Of a DNA stretch of 64,000 bases, positions 10,338-20,466 are shown one piece after another. The DNA comes from Sporothrix humicola (lineage: Eukaryota; Ascomycota; Sordariomycetes; Ophiostomatales; Ophiostomataceae). Position numbers and translations under genes: made by a program. The notes under the pieces were generated by a model. That model saw only the letters and a program-made list of their open reading frames with translations. It was not told where the DNA came from and did no database searches. The stretch is taken from positions 186,001-250,000 of the forward strand of contig WNYE01000032.1 in NCBI GenBank assembly GCA_021396245.1, in the 5' to 3' direction. Within the stretch, counting starts at the first letter, position 1; the number at the start of each line of letters is the position of its first letter.

Positions 10338-11324
10338 ATGAACTCCGACGACACGGCCCTGGGCCTCACTCAGGAAGACCTCAAGGCCATCGACACGGTC
10401 CGCGCGCGCCTCTACCAGCTGACTAACAGCGTGCAGCGCCTCAAGGGAGATGTTTTGATGGGCGGCGGAAACGGGAGCGATGCCAGTCTTCTTCCTTCGC
10501 CCGAGTCCATCCAGGCGTCGTCGTTTGTCCTCCAGCAGAACCTGGCGTCGCTCAACGAGATCATGGCCCAGCACGCCGAGCTGTTCCGGCGCATTGTCGT
10601 GCACCCAGATCCCATGTACCCCGGCCGCACAGAAGAGCAGATTCTGACGTCCTTGCTGCGAAAAAAGCTGGAGCCGGATGTCGAGCAGGTGGCCGAGCGG
10701 GCACGCGAGACGGCGGCAGCGCGGGGGATTGGGCGGTCGAGCTTTGCCGAGTCGTTGGGAAGGCGCGGGCGGCGAAACGGCCACAATATGGACGACGACG
10801 ACGATGAAGACGACGACGACGAAGATGAGGACGAGGACGAGGATGCCGACGACTCGGAGAATGACGACGGCCCGCGCGAGCCGTTTGGACTGGGCGACGT
10901 GTGGCACGAGACGCGGGCATGGACCATGGATCGCTTGGGACAATTCATCCGCGAAGAGGCAGCCGACGTTTACACGAAAGAAGAGCGCGAGATGGGCATT
11001 GAAAACGTGCGGACGGGCCTGAAGCGGTCGCTTGAGGAGGAGGACGAGGACGATGAGGACGACGATGAAGACGAGGACGAGGACGGAAACAAGGGCGCCG
11101 ACGACGATGTTATCATGCTTGACGACGGAGCACCAAAGCCGGCACAAAACACACAAGGACCAGCGTCACAACAACAGCCGACACAACCACCCGCAGGCCC
11201 AGCTACACATCCAGAAGTATTATTCTGGCTGGCTGCACGAGGCGACACAGACCTGCCAAAATACGTCGATATCGAGTCGGTGCTGGCAAAGGCGGCGGCA
11301 GAGGCCCAACAGACACGAATGTGA
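10338..11324 (+). CDS. MED8: Mediator complex subunit 8
   Basis: The gene is intronless and encodes 328 residues. MED8 is a head-module subunit of the Mediator complex that links regulators to RNA polymerase II. The N-terminal half is the conserved part: LTQEDLKAIDTVRARLYQLT, SFVLQQNLASLNEIMAQHAE, then VVHPDPMYPGRTEEQILTSL and LLRKKLEPDVEQVAE, the last being a hallmark of fungal Med8. The middle holds two long Asp/Glu runs (about residues 153-176 and 235-252) encoded by GAC/GAG/GAT microsatellite-like DNA, separated by DVWHETRAWTMDRLGQFIRE. The C-terminal FWLAARGDTDLPKYVDIES is also conserved among fungi. The Asp/Glu runs make the protein longer than yeast Med8 and are likely length-variable. 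No regulatory signal is seen beyond a C/T-rich leader. Confidence 0.88.
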   Translation: MNSDDTALGLTQEDLKAIDTVRARLYQLTNSVQRLKGDVLMGGGNGSDASLLPSPESIQASSFVLQQNLASLNEIMAQHAELFRRIVVHPDPMYPGRTEEQILTSLLRKKLEPDVEQVAERARETAAARGIGRSSFAESLGRRGRRNGHNMDDDDDEDDDDEDEDEDEDADDSENDDGPREPFGLGDVWHETRAWTMDRLGQFIREEAADVYTKEEREMGIENVRTGLKRSLEEEDEDDEDDDEDEDEDGNKGADDDVIMLDDGAPKPAQNTQGPASQQQPTQPPAGPATHPEVLFWLAARGDTDLPKYVDIESVLAKAAAEAQQTRM

Positions 11325-13275
11325 GGGAGAATTGGACGAGAGGAGCGAAGAAAAGCGGCCGCGGGCTGTACGAATAATACCCAATGATAGAATATATGAG
11401 TTGAATACATTTTCACGATTTACATACGGAATGGTCAAGGAGGTGTATCCTCAAGGCTGTTGGCGATATTTGATTTGGAAGGATGGATATGACGGCATGA
11501 CATGTACTGTTCTGGCCGCAATATAATGTGCAGACACGATATTTCAAGGTATTATCTTCCCCTTGCATTTGAATTGCAATTCCAAATGGGATGTCGATCT
11601 TGGCGGGGAAAGTCGAAGACGAGAATAATGGCGAACACTATAATAAGTAGCGAGGTAGCACAGAAGAAGAAAAGTAGACAGTACGCGGATACGGAGAAAA
11701 GATCAAGGTCACACCGCATTCTGTAGAAACTGCAAATGCGTCAAAATGTAAGACGAATAAAGAAAGATATACGGGAATACGTCAGACGCGTATTTGGCGT
11801 GAGTTGGGAACACGACTGGACGTATTGGGAAGGAGAGCAAGTCACTGCGAGTGGCGGTGGCCAGGCCCGTAATAGCGCTAACTGTGACTGCCTCTCAGCG
11901 CTTTCAGAGCAGTCCCTTTTAGGAAGCAGCGGTCACGTATGAATTAAGACCTGGATGAAGCAATTATATGGGTGTCAAATAATAAATAATGAGCATAGTT
12001 TTCAACGAATATTGTATTTCGAACAGTTCCGTTTTCAATGTGCTGTCCTTCTTTCCACAGTGGCCTGCTCGTACGGCATTTTCACATGGCGATACTTTCC
12101 GTATTGACCAGGCCCTGATCCTGATGGGAGATGAACGTCAGCAAGTCTCTTTTCTCTGCGGGAAAACGCCGTCCTGCAGTCTTGCCCTACAGCGTAATAC
12201 GACGTCAGATACAAAAGTATTACGTTCCGCCTCCGAGTCGTTAAAACACCGGCTGGCAAACATTGTCTTTTGGCACGCGGACAATGCTGGCTGTCAGCCC
12301 TTTTTTCGTGCATCATTCTTTTCATGTCAGACACCAGCGCTTATGGCCCACTATGTCTCGATCGGTCTTTCCCTAGTTGCGATGGCGTTGTCTTCATCCT
12401 TTCCCAAAATCCCAATCCCCACGGGCTTGGATGCACCTTCCTGCACTCTGTTCCTGCACTTTGGCTTGTCTTGGCCTTCCTTAAGTTCTTGCAAGTGCTG
12501 GCTGCACTTGCCTCAGCCTCATTGAGAAACTACGTACGGAGTAAGAGTAGTACGACAACATTCAATAATCTGCACGTCGTAACTTGTCAAATCTGACACC
12601 AACCAACTTTGACAACTCCCACCAACAAATCTGCACAAGATGACGCCCCAAGACCGACGCGAACAACCAACGGTAGCCCGCGTCTATCCCATCCTGGCAT
12701 CGAGCATCTCACGTCCCCTGTTCAGCCCAATGGACCCAACGGCCACGACGACAGGGATGGTGCTCCCACTCGTCTCCCCCATTTCATCCTCCTTTTGCTT
12801 TATTCCCCTTCCTCCTCCTCATGTCCATCTTTGTCGAATAGGATCTCGAACATGCCCCTAACCCGGATCAGACCGCCATTGGGCCCTTGTTCCTTGGTTC
12901 ACAGCCCGTGGGATGTTGGCGGGTGTCAGATTGTAAGTGAGAGTTGCACTTTTGCGTGAGGCGAAGTGGCCAAGAGAAACAAGTACAAGAACGAATATTC
13001 CGTATTTGAATGTGCAAAAAAAGATAACGTCAGACGACAAGTGTGGCTCTCTTTCTTTTTATTTTCTACCTTTCTCCAAATACACGCTGTTTTCCATTGC
13101 TCTTCTTTCTCTCCCCTCTATTTTGCACATTTTTGCTGTTGTTCTTTCGTTTTCTTTATTCCTTTTCTTATTGTGCAACAACTATCCGTCTCCGTCTCCG
13201 ATCAGCCGTCTGCTCCGTATCATCGCAGCCTTGACCGCCCAACCTCACTCGTTGCAACATCGGCCTTCTTAAAAC
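11325..13275. other. Gene-poor interval between MED8 and the LPLEIRLQIY-box gene
   Basis: This 1.95-kb stretch has no convincing gene. The first 700 bp are AT-richer 3' flank; from about 13040 to 13200 there is a T/C-rich leader typical of fungal 5' UTRs. An ATG at 12640 opens a short frame rich in Pro and Ser with no recognisable similarity, most likely upstream leader sequence. Confidence 0.4.
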
Positions 13276-14880
13276 ATGGGCGAAATGTTGTTTGTTCACG
13301 CGGAACTGGCGAAAGATGCTTGGGCCGGAAGCAGCATCACCATGTCTCAGACATTGCCGTCGTCGCCTTTAACACCACTAGGCCCGTCTTCACCTTACAA
13401 AATAACGGCTGTTGGCGACCACCGTGACGAAATTACACAAAACACAGACAGCTCTTATACGACTGCACAAGAGAATGGAAAGGGTGTGTTAAACGACACA
13501 AGCTTCGATGCACCCCTACAACCTGCAACAGCACCGTCAAATACGGAGCCCGACAAGCAGCCAGTCGATATTGTCGGCTCCCAATCCAAAACTCAAGTTC
13601 AAACAACACCCCATACCTCACAGCCGCCCTCAGCGCTGCTCCGTCTCCCTCTCGAGATCCGGCTACAGATCTACCGCTGGGTCCTGCTTCTCGATACAAA
13701 ACGCAAGGCGGCTTCAGGCACAGGCACACCGGTGTACGGCAGCACCATTTCGAATGGAGATAGTGGCAGCGGCAGCAGCACGGCCAGCGCCGCCAAGACG
13801 GTCAATGATGCCGCCTCATCTGCCTCCATGTCCAGCACTCTCTTCCACTGCATGCCGCCCTACTTTTTCGACAGCCCCCAGCACTTTGGCCCTGGCGACG
13901 GCATCATGTTTATGAGCATGTTTGCCAGCAATGCCCATCAAAAGCCACTGAACTTCCGGAAAGTGATTATGCCGGACGTGGAGAAGAGCAAGGAGGATGA
14001 GGACGAAAAGGACAAGAAGGAGGTGGATAGCATCACTCTCCTGGCTGCTTACCGCCCGGTTGGCCGTGCCCTGCCGATTGGCCTCCTCACCAGCTGCCGC
14101 CAGATTTATAGGGAAGCCCGCACACTGGCTTTCGAGACAAGCGAGTTTGTGTTTGTGCGACTGTTCTGCTCGGGCCTGTCGACAGCCCACGCTTTTGTGG
14201 TTCTCGGGAGCCAGACGTACCCGGGCAGCGCCGGTGGCGATATCCCGCGTCTGCAGTCCTGGCAGCGTGACAACATGCGGCATGTGCGCCTGGAACTAGA
14301 TGTTAGTGTCGCCGACATGGGCTGGACAGGCCCCGAGAGAGAGCCAAAGTTTCTCGAGGCCGACGCCGAAGGCAACGTCAGAGACGGCCCCAAGATTATC
14401 GACGTGCCAAAATGGTTTGCCTTTTGCGATGCTTTGACCAAGGGATTGCACGGCATGAGAGTTCTGCTTAACATCACCGAGGAGCGGTATCAGGCTAGCA
14501 TGGACGACGAGACTGGAGAAATGGACGATGGCAAGACCGAATACACTGCCGAAGAAGCCACAATGGTCGCCCAGAGCGTCTTGGTTCAGGGCCTATCTCG
14601 TCTGGCTGCTCTGCGCCAGCTAGAGATTGAGCTTGTTTGGGTTCTGAGAGGCCGATTCCGCAGCCGTGCTGCCAACATGACCCCCCATGCTACTCGGAAC
14701 AACATCATGTGGTGTAAAGCTGTCGAGACAGCCGTCAATGACGCGAGACAGAAGCGGACTGACCAGCTTGAGGCAACTTCACCACTGTCGACATCAACGC
14801 CGACATACCGTCCCGTATCAACAAAGGTCATCTGCGTCGAGAGGATCTACGACGAAGAGAAGAAGAAGGAGAGGATGTAA
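13276..14880 (+). CDS. Uncharacterised fungal protein with LPLEIRLQIY (F-box-like/2EXR-type) box
   Basis: The open frame encodes 534 residues without introns; an alternative start is Met23 (13342, MSQTLPSSP), which lies closer to the low-complexity N-terminal region. The only recognisable element is the box LLRLPLEIRLQIYRWVLLLD at about residues 121-140, followed after a long insert by LLTSCRQIYREARTLAFE (about 272-289). This pair is typical of a large, poorly characterised fungal family often labelled F-box-like, 2EXR or DUF7730. The region between includes Ser/Gly/Thr-rich linkers and a charged stretch (KSKEDEDEKDKKEVDS). A later block, RVLLNITEERYQ to LRQLEIELVWVLRGRF, looks folded. The function is unknown; protein interaction or ubiquitin-ligase adaptor roles are only suggested by the box. 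Confidence 0.75.
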   Translation: MGEMLFVHAELAKDAWAGSSITMSQTLPSSPLTPLGPSSPYKITAVGDHRDEITQNTDSSYTTAQENGKGVLNDTSFDAPLQPATAPSNTEPDKQPVDIVGSQSKTQVQTTPHTSQPPSALLRLPLEIRLQIYRWVLLLDTKRKAASGTGTPVYGSTISNGDSGSGSSTASAAKTVNDAASSASMSSTLFHCMPPYFFDSPQHFGPGDGIMFMSMFASNAHQKPLNFRKVIMPDVEKSKEDEDEKDKKEVDSITLLAAYRPVGRALPIGLLTSCRQIYREARTLAFETSEFVFVRLFCSGLSTAHAFVVLGSQTYPGSAGGDIPRLQSWQRDNMRHVRLELDVSVADMGWTGPEREPKFLEADAEGNVRDGPKIIDVPKWFAFCDALTKGLHGMRVLLNITEERYQASMDDETGEMDDGKTEYTAEEATMVAQSVLVQGLSRLAALRQLEIELVWVLRGRFRSRAANMTPHATRNNIMWCKAVETAVNDARQKRTDQLEATSPLSTSTPTYRPVSTKVICVERIYDEEKKKERM

Positions 14881-15650
14881 CAGGGCGGCGGGGTGTTTAC
14901 ATTTTGCATCGTAGTTTGTTGGATATCATTTTCCATAGAATGGCGTTCTGGTATTGGGAGAAGGTGCTACATGTTTTTACTATTTACCATGATAAAGAGA
15001 ATCCCTACTGCGCTTGCATTTTCTATGGTCACACATTACATTCAGAGAACGAGCACAAGATTATGTCACGTCTATTTATATAGGAAAGCAGGAGAGATCC
15101 AAGGAAGAAATGTAATTTTGCCGTTCGTTTCATCATTGTCGTCATTTGTATACGCAATAACCAACCAAAAAATATAGAGAGAAGAAAATAAGTAGAGGAG
15201 AGCCAGAAACAAAACGGGGAAGAAACAGAAGGTGGCAAGGTTCTTTTCATAGATAGAAAAATGCCATGGTAGTAATGGCCATCTGTCCTTTAAAAGCTGC
15301 CATCCATCTTTTACCCTCCTTACTCCTCAAAACCGCTGTTTGTTTTTAGATACTGGCCGCAGCGAGAGTGGCCACCGTAAATTTCACACAGGCGCAACCA
15401 AACCAAACACAAAAACAAATCGAGATGAAAGATGTAGTGTAAAAGAACAACGTACCGCCAGTTCCCCTCACCAATGAGACAAGAATGTAAAAAAGGAAAA
15501 CAGTAATTGGGAATGCCAATGAACAGAGAATGCAAGAGCCATGGAGATAATGACACACGGGGATAGCGATAATAGCTGACCCTGTGATTAATAAAGATAA
15601 TCAAACGCAAAGACGTTTTTCTTGGCTAACAAAGCCTGTGGAGTGTTCTG
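14881..15650. other. AT-rich gap between convergent genes
   Basis: It is shared 3' flank of two convergent genes. The sequence is AT-rich with several AATAAA-like elements on both strands. No gene is supported. Confidence 0.4.
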
Positions 15651-17765
15651 CTATAGCTCCTCATCCTCTTCTTTGACAGTCGTAGTTGCTGTTGCCGCCG
15701 CTGTGGGTGCCGGTGGTGACGTGCCCAGTGCCGCGCCAAGGCCACCAAGTGTGCCGCTGCCGCCAGTTGTGGTGCCGTTACCGCCCTTGTAAGCCGCCTC
15801 GGCCTTAGCGAGGATATCACCAAGGGCCGGTGGGAAGGCGCCCGAGTTGAAGACGGATCTTGGGTCGCTGTCGGAGCCCTCCGCTACACTAGCGCGGTGC
15901 CGCTTCAGCGGACTGCCAATGACCGAGTCGTCCGGCAGGCTCTTGCCAAACAAAGAGCCTGAAGTGTTGGACGTACCAAGCGCAGACGCATCTGCTCCGG
16001 ACGCGCTGCCGCCAGCACTGCCCGACACGGCTGATGCAACACCAGATGCAAGGCCGGAGGCGCTTGGTGCACTTCCATCGGTTGGTGTTAGCTCGCCGCC
16101 AAACGGTCCTGCGCTCGGTGATTTGCGGAAGGCGTTGGCCGAGGCTGTGGCGCTATCGGGATCGACTGAGTGTTGACGCTTGAGCTGTGAATTGTCAGTG
16201 ATGTTTCTTTTGAATTAAAGTTTGCATGTGTGATTTGGATTTGGGCCTGGACCTACCCGAATGCGGTTTACACCGTCGGCCAGCTCGCCCGAGGACTTGG
16301 CGTCTTCAGGTGCCAACCGGTCGGATGACTTGCCGCCGTCCTTATCGTCGGCCTCGTCCAGCTTGCCCAGGATTCTACCCTGGTCGTCATCATCGTCGTC
16401 GTCGCTGTCTTCGTCCATGGCACTGGCGTTTGTAGCCTTGTTGGCCACGCTGCCGTTGCGCTTGTGGCTGGCCTTCTTTGCTGTGGTGTCGTTGTCGCGG
16501 AAGGCTGAGAAGCCGACTGTGCCGGCGGTCTTGAGCGGGCCGATATTCGAAAAGTCGAGCTGTGCCGACTTGCGCTTGGTATCGTTGGATGTCTGCTGTG
16601 AGTCCTTGGACGACTGTATCACGCCCATCTTTTGTAGTTGGCCTGTAACTTGTTAGAAAACAAACAAATATCAAACTGCCAGTATTGAAAAAGAGAGGGA
16701 AAACTCACGCTCGCCACGGTATAAAAAGGTAAAGACGGCGTAAGGCTTGTCTGGGCCGTCAATGCCGGTAACAGTCTGCGTGGAGATGGTCTTGGGGTCG
16801 AGCGTCTTGGGCTTTGCAAAGCTCGTTGTGTGCTCCACGTCGGCATCGACACCACCGCTGCCGCCGTTGCCACCGTCGTCGTCGTCGTGTGCGTCAAACT
16901 GCGGCGAGTACTCGCCCTTCTTTATTTCGCCGGATGCCAGAACGCGGAACATAGCCACCTTTATCTGACCCGCCGCTTCGGGGAGCTCGTCGTCTGAGGA
17001 GTCGGAGTCGTCTGACAGGTCGTCCTCGAGGGCCTCGACGGGTGATTGGGCGTCGGCGCCACCGTATCTCAGAGTGTCGTGGCTCGCGCTGCTCTTGCGG
17101 CGGTGGATGCCGCCAGTACTTGTCGAGGACCCATTTTGCTGTGCCTTTTGCTGCAGCTCCTGCCTCCGCCGGCGCTTCTCAAAGCGCTGACGTCTCTTTT
17201 CCAACTTGGCAGCAGCATCTTTGCCCTCAAGGTCCAGGCCGTTGAGCCAGCGTTCGAGGCCGACCTCACGGAAGAGAAATTCACGCTCGGCCAGTCCACC
17301 GCCCTCACTGTCAGGCACCTGCACCCACCGACTGTTTACCCATGTTTCCTCGCCTGGCCGCAAGAGCGTAGCGACTTCTTCTTTAACACGGCCATCAAAG
17401 TAGATGTAGGCAGCAATGGTTTCGTTTTCGGAGTTGGTCATGGGGATGTAGGGTGTGACGATACCGCCGGCCTTGCTCTCGCTGTTGGACGAGGGCAGCT
17501 CGCCGACGACGTGTGGCTTGGGATAGGGGTTGGCGTCGGTAGCCTTGGGCGTTGAGTATGGGATGGGCAGGCCAGGTGTGAGGAGTGTGATTGAGATGGC
17601 AAACTTTGCGGCCTCGGGCTTTCCGGAGTCCGTAGACAGCTGCGGTGCTGGCACGGGGATGTAGCTATTGATTCGTGATGCACGCGCAATTTTCTGGATG
17701 CCGTGCTCGGGGAGCGGTGCACCATTTGCATGGATGCTCACCGCGATGCCCTTGAAGCAAGGCAT
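15651..17765 (-). CDS. DUF7918-type fungal protein with Ser/Ala/Gly-rich tail
   Basis: Three exons join in frame: 17765-16709, 16642-16257 and 16184-15651. The introns are 66 nt (donor GTGAGT, branch CTAAC, acceptor ACAG) and 72 nt (donor GTAGGT, branch CTGAC, acceptor ACAG). The product has 658 residues. Residues 1 to about 180 (MPCFKGIAVSIHANGAPLPE, YIYFDGRVKEEVATLLRPGE, REFLFREVGLERWL) and the segment PYAVFTFLYRGERQLQKMGV across the first intron fit the DUF7918 family, whose function is unknown. Between them lies a basic, predicted helical block (KLEKRRQRFEKRRRRQELQQ) and an acidic patch (DDLSDDSDSSDDE), suggesting a nuclear protein. The last exon encodes a low-complexity tail with LKRQHSVDPDSATASANAFR and SPLKRHRASVAEGSDSD, which look like phosphorylation-rich segments. 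Family assignment is from motif memory; function cannot be inferred. Confidence 0.75.
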
Positions 17766-20466
17766 CGTGGCGGATTGGAGGAGAGTGTATGTATGTGAAT
17801 TTGAGAATGAGCGTGAATGTGTTCGAGATAACGCAACCGACGAAAAACCCTGCTGTCGGATCCGTGTTCAGGAGACGCTGACGGCTGACTGTTGGGTGGT
17901 CAGAGAGATTATCTGGGAGGGGCTCGGCTAAGGGTCGAGATTGAAATTGAACTTGACGTCGTAGAAGCTGATGCCAACGAAGGGAGCGTCGAGTGGAAAC
18001 AGGAAGCAGAACCGAAATCTGGCCACGGAGGTTGTGCAAGAACGAGACAAGCAAAAAAAAAAAAAAAAAACACAAGAGAAGAAGCTTGTTCTTGTGCTGT
18101 GGTTCTGTGGCTGGTAAATGGAGATTATGGAGGAAGCCTGCGTGGGTCCCTAGTGCGTGCTCAAACTGTTTTCGTCGGCGTTGCGGCTAGCGAGCTTCGG
18201 CTGGATCATAGGCGGTAGGGGATCTAGTCGTAGTCGATGCTCACTAAGTTGTACCTGGCGATGATGCAGTGGGAAGCTGGAGATGCTGGCGAAAAGAGAA
18301 GATGATGTCGAGAAATATTGAGCAAAGTCGACGATATCGACAAGGCCAAAGGTTAAGGGACTGTCGAAGTTTCGCGGTCTAACAAAACTCGAGGTCTGTC
18401 AGGAAGAGGGGACCAATCTGCGACTGCAGGGGCCTCGAAAGGAGAGTTAGTTCGAGTTCGAGGCTGGCGGGGCTGGGAAGAAGAAAGTGAGGCGGAGACA
18501 AACCAGAAAAAAACGTCGAGAAAAAAAGTAGAAAGATGGAGAGATGCAGTTTGCTTGCAGCAACAAGGCGGAGATCAGAGGCAGGAGGGAGGAGACTGCA
18601 AATTTCGGAGGGGGAAGAATAATTGGCCTGCTGGGGGTGTGGTGTTTCCCCTGGAGGTGACGGATGGTCGTGAGTGATGAGGGGGCAAGATGGGAGGTTG
18701 GGGGGGTTCCTTCCGTCTAGTATAAATTCGCGCCTTTGTTCCTTCCTTCTCTTGAGGCGTTTCTTTGCGTTCTTTCCTTTCTGGAAGCAGAAGCGAAAAA
18801 AGAGCGATGCTTGTGGAAGGGGCGTTCGTGGCGTACGGTCGTGCAGGGAAAGAAAACAAAGTAAAAAAGAGAGAGAAAGAGCAGATCGCAGGTTTGGCTG
18901 GGAAAGACACACAGGGGCGCGGGATAGGGAAGGTTCAATGAGGGGGTTTTTGGGCCGGAGAGACACTACGGAGCCTCTAGGCCAGAGTGTAATTACAGGG
19001 CTAACAACGGTCACAATAAGGCACATCGGGGCAAACAATAGCACGCGCGCATCCGTTAGCGTGCAAGAAGCGGGTGACTGCTGGACAACAATAATTCAAG
19101 TCAGGTCCAAAAGATACGGGCGGCGTGGGACACATCTTTGGGGCGGTTAATGATGTGGCAGATCATTGTTATGCGGTGTGGCTACCGGCATTTGGGCGTG
19201 CTTTCCCATTATGACATCTTACGCTTCCCGGAGCCAACGTTGTTCGCTCTTGCCAGTTTGTTGTTTCTACTTTCTGCTGTCGTATTGTTTCATGTTCTTG
19301 CTACTCGCCGTAAGTGGCTCTTTCCATAATTGCATCCATTCCCTACAACGACCCGAGGACGCCTCAAGGGGATGTCGCGTGGCTGTTTGTTGGAGAGGCG
19401 CCTTCCCGAAGCCCGGAGTACAGTAGTGCGCTTGCCGGCTGTAAATGACCCGTTATACTGCGTGTGGAAGGCAACCTCTTTCAAGGGATATCACTTGACA
19501 GCAGCACACGATGTGTAATGCGAGGCACGGACAAAGACGTTCGCACGATGAAGACTGGACAGATTTTTTTTTTTGTTCCTGCGTGGTCAGCAGGCATGGG
19601 TCAGGGAGAGGGACCATGAAATAGGGGTCGTAGAAAAAAACGAAAAGGAAAAACGAAGTAAAAAAAAAGTGATGGGGAAAAGGGATGCGTTGTTCTGGCG
19701 GTGAGCGTGGTTGCTCTTTCTCTTTTTGGCCGTGATCGCGCCAGTTGTCGGGATAGTGGGGAAAGAGCAGCTCAACAAGTGAGAGGGGTCGGTTGGGAGA
19801 CAAAATGAAGAAAATTAGTGGCCCATGTCACAGCGAAACAGAAAAGAAAATGGCGGGGAAGAAGCCGCACCGAGGGAAAGCTTCAGGCAGGAGCGAACGA
19901 ACAGCGCAACAGCTCTGTTGTTTGGTGGGGCAAATGGGCCTGGCCTGGCCGAAGCTCTTTTTACGTTTTTACAGGTGGGGCCTGACAAGGCGGGATAGGT
20001 GCCGAAGTGACGACGGCAGGAGCCAAGAAGTGGTTGCCGTTTGCCAGTGTTTTATTACAGAGGAAGGTGCAAACAATAACCAATTTTGTCCACAGAGGCG
20101 AGAGAGGATGCAAATCACTCTATCCGTTGTTGCCTCAATTTCGACTTGTCGGGTACCACGAGGTTGCGTGAGAAATGAGGTATGACGGGCTAATCACTTT
20201 AGCGGACGTTTGGGCGAACTGATGACAACATCTGCAGGCAAAGAATGAAGTCACCAGAATTATGTACAGTGCACGTGGCCAGCGCAACTGCGTGCCAACT
20301 GCGTATTAATAGCATTCCGCATAGTCTTAATCTTGACTGTCTAGCTTCAGTTAATTCATATTCTAGTATCCGAGCAGTTTATATTTACTTCCTTCCACTT
20401 TGGTCGACTTGGTTTACCATCACATCAATGGCCTTTCTCTTATCTTCCATCATTATGCTCCTCTCT
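17766..20466. other. Long gene-poor interval upstream of the DUF7918 gene
   Basis: This 2.7-kb stretch carries the promoter and a purine-rich (C/T-rich on the coding strand) leader of the leftward gene, including an A18 run at 18053-18070 and A-rich tracts near 19565-19670. Open frames exist on both strands (for example 18379-19044) but are pyrimidine-tract translations without family features. The last 200 bp are the 3' flank of the NRPS-like gene. Confidence 0.4.

Noticed and set aside
10059..11156. Open frame opposite to MED8
   Set aside because: Its Val/Leu/Ser-rich runs are the reverse of GAC/GAG repeats.
18053..18070. An A18 run as a retrotransposed poly(A) tail
   Set aside because: No target-site duplication or coding remnant next to it; it lies in a purine-rich leader complement.
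18379..19044. A 221-codon open frame on the minus strand in the 17.8-20.5 kb gap
   Set aside because: The translation is Ser/Leu/Pro/Phe from pyrimidine tracts and begins in leader sequence; no conserved motif.
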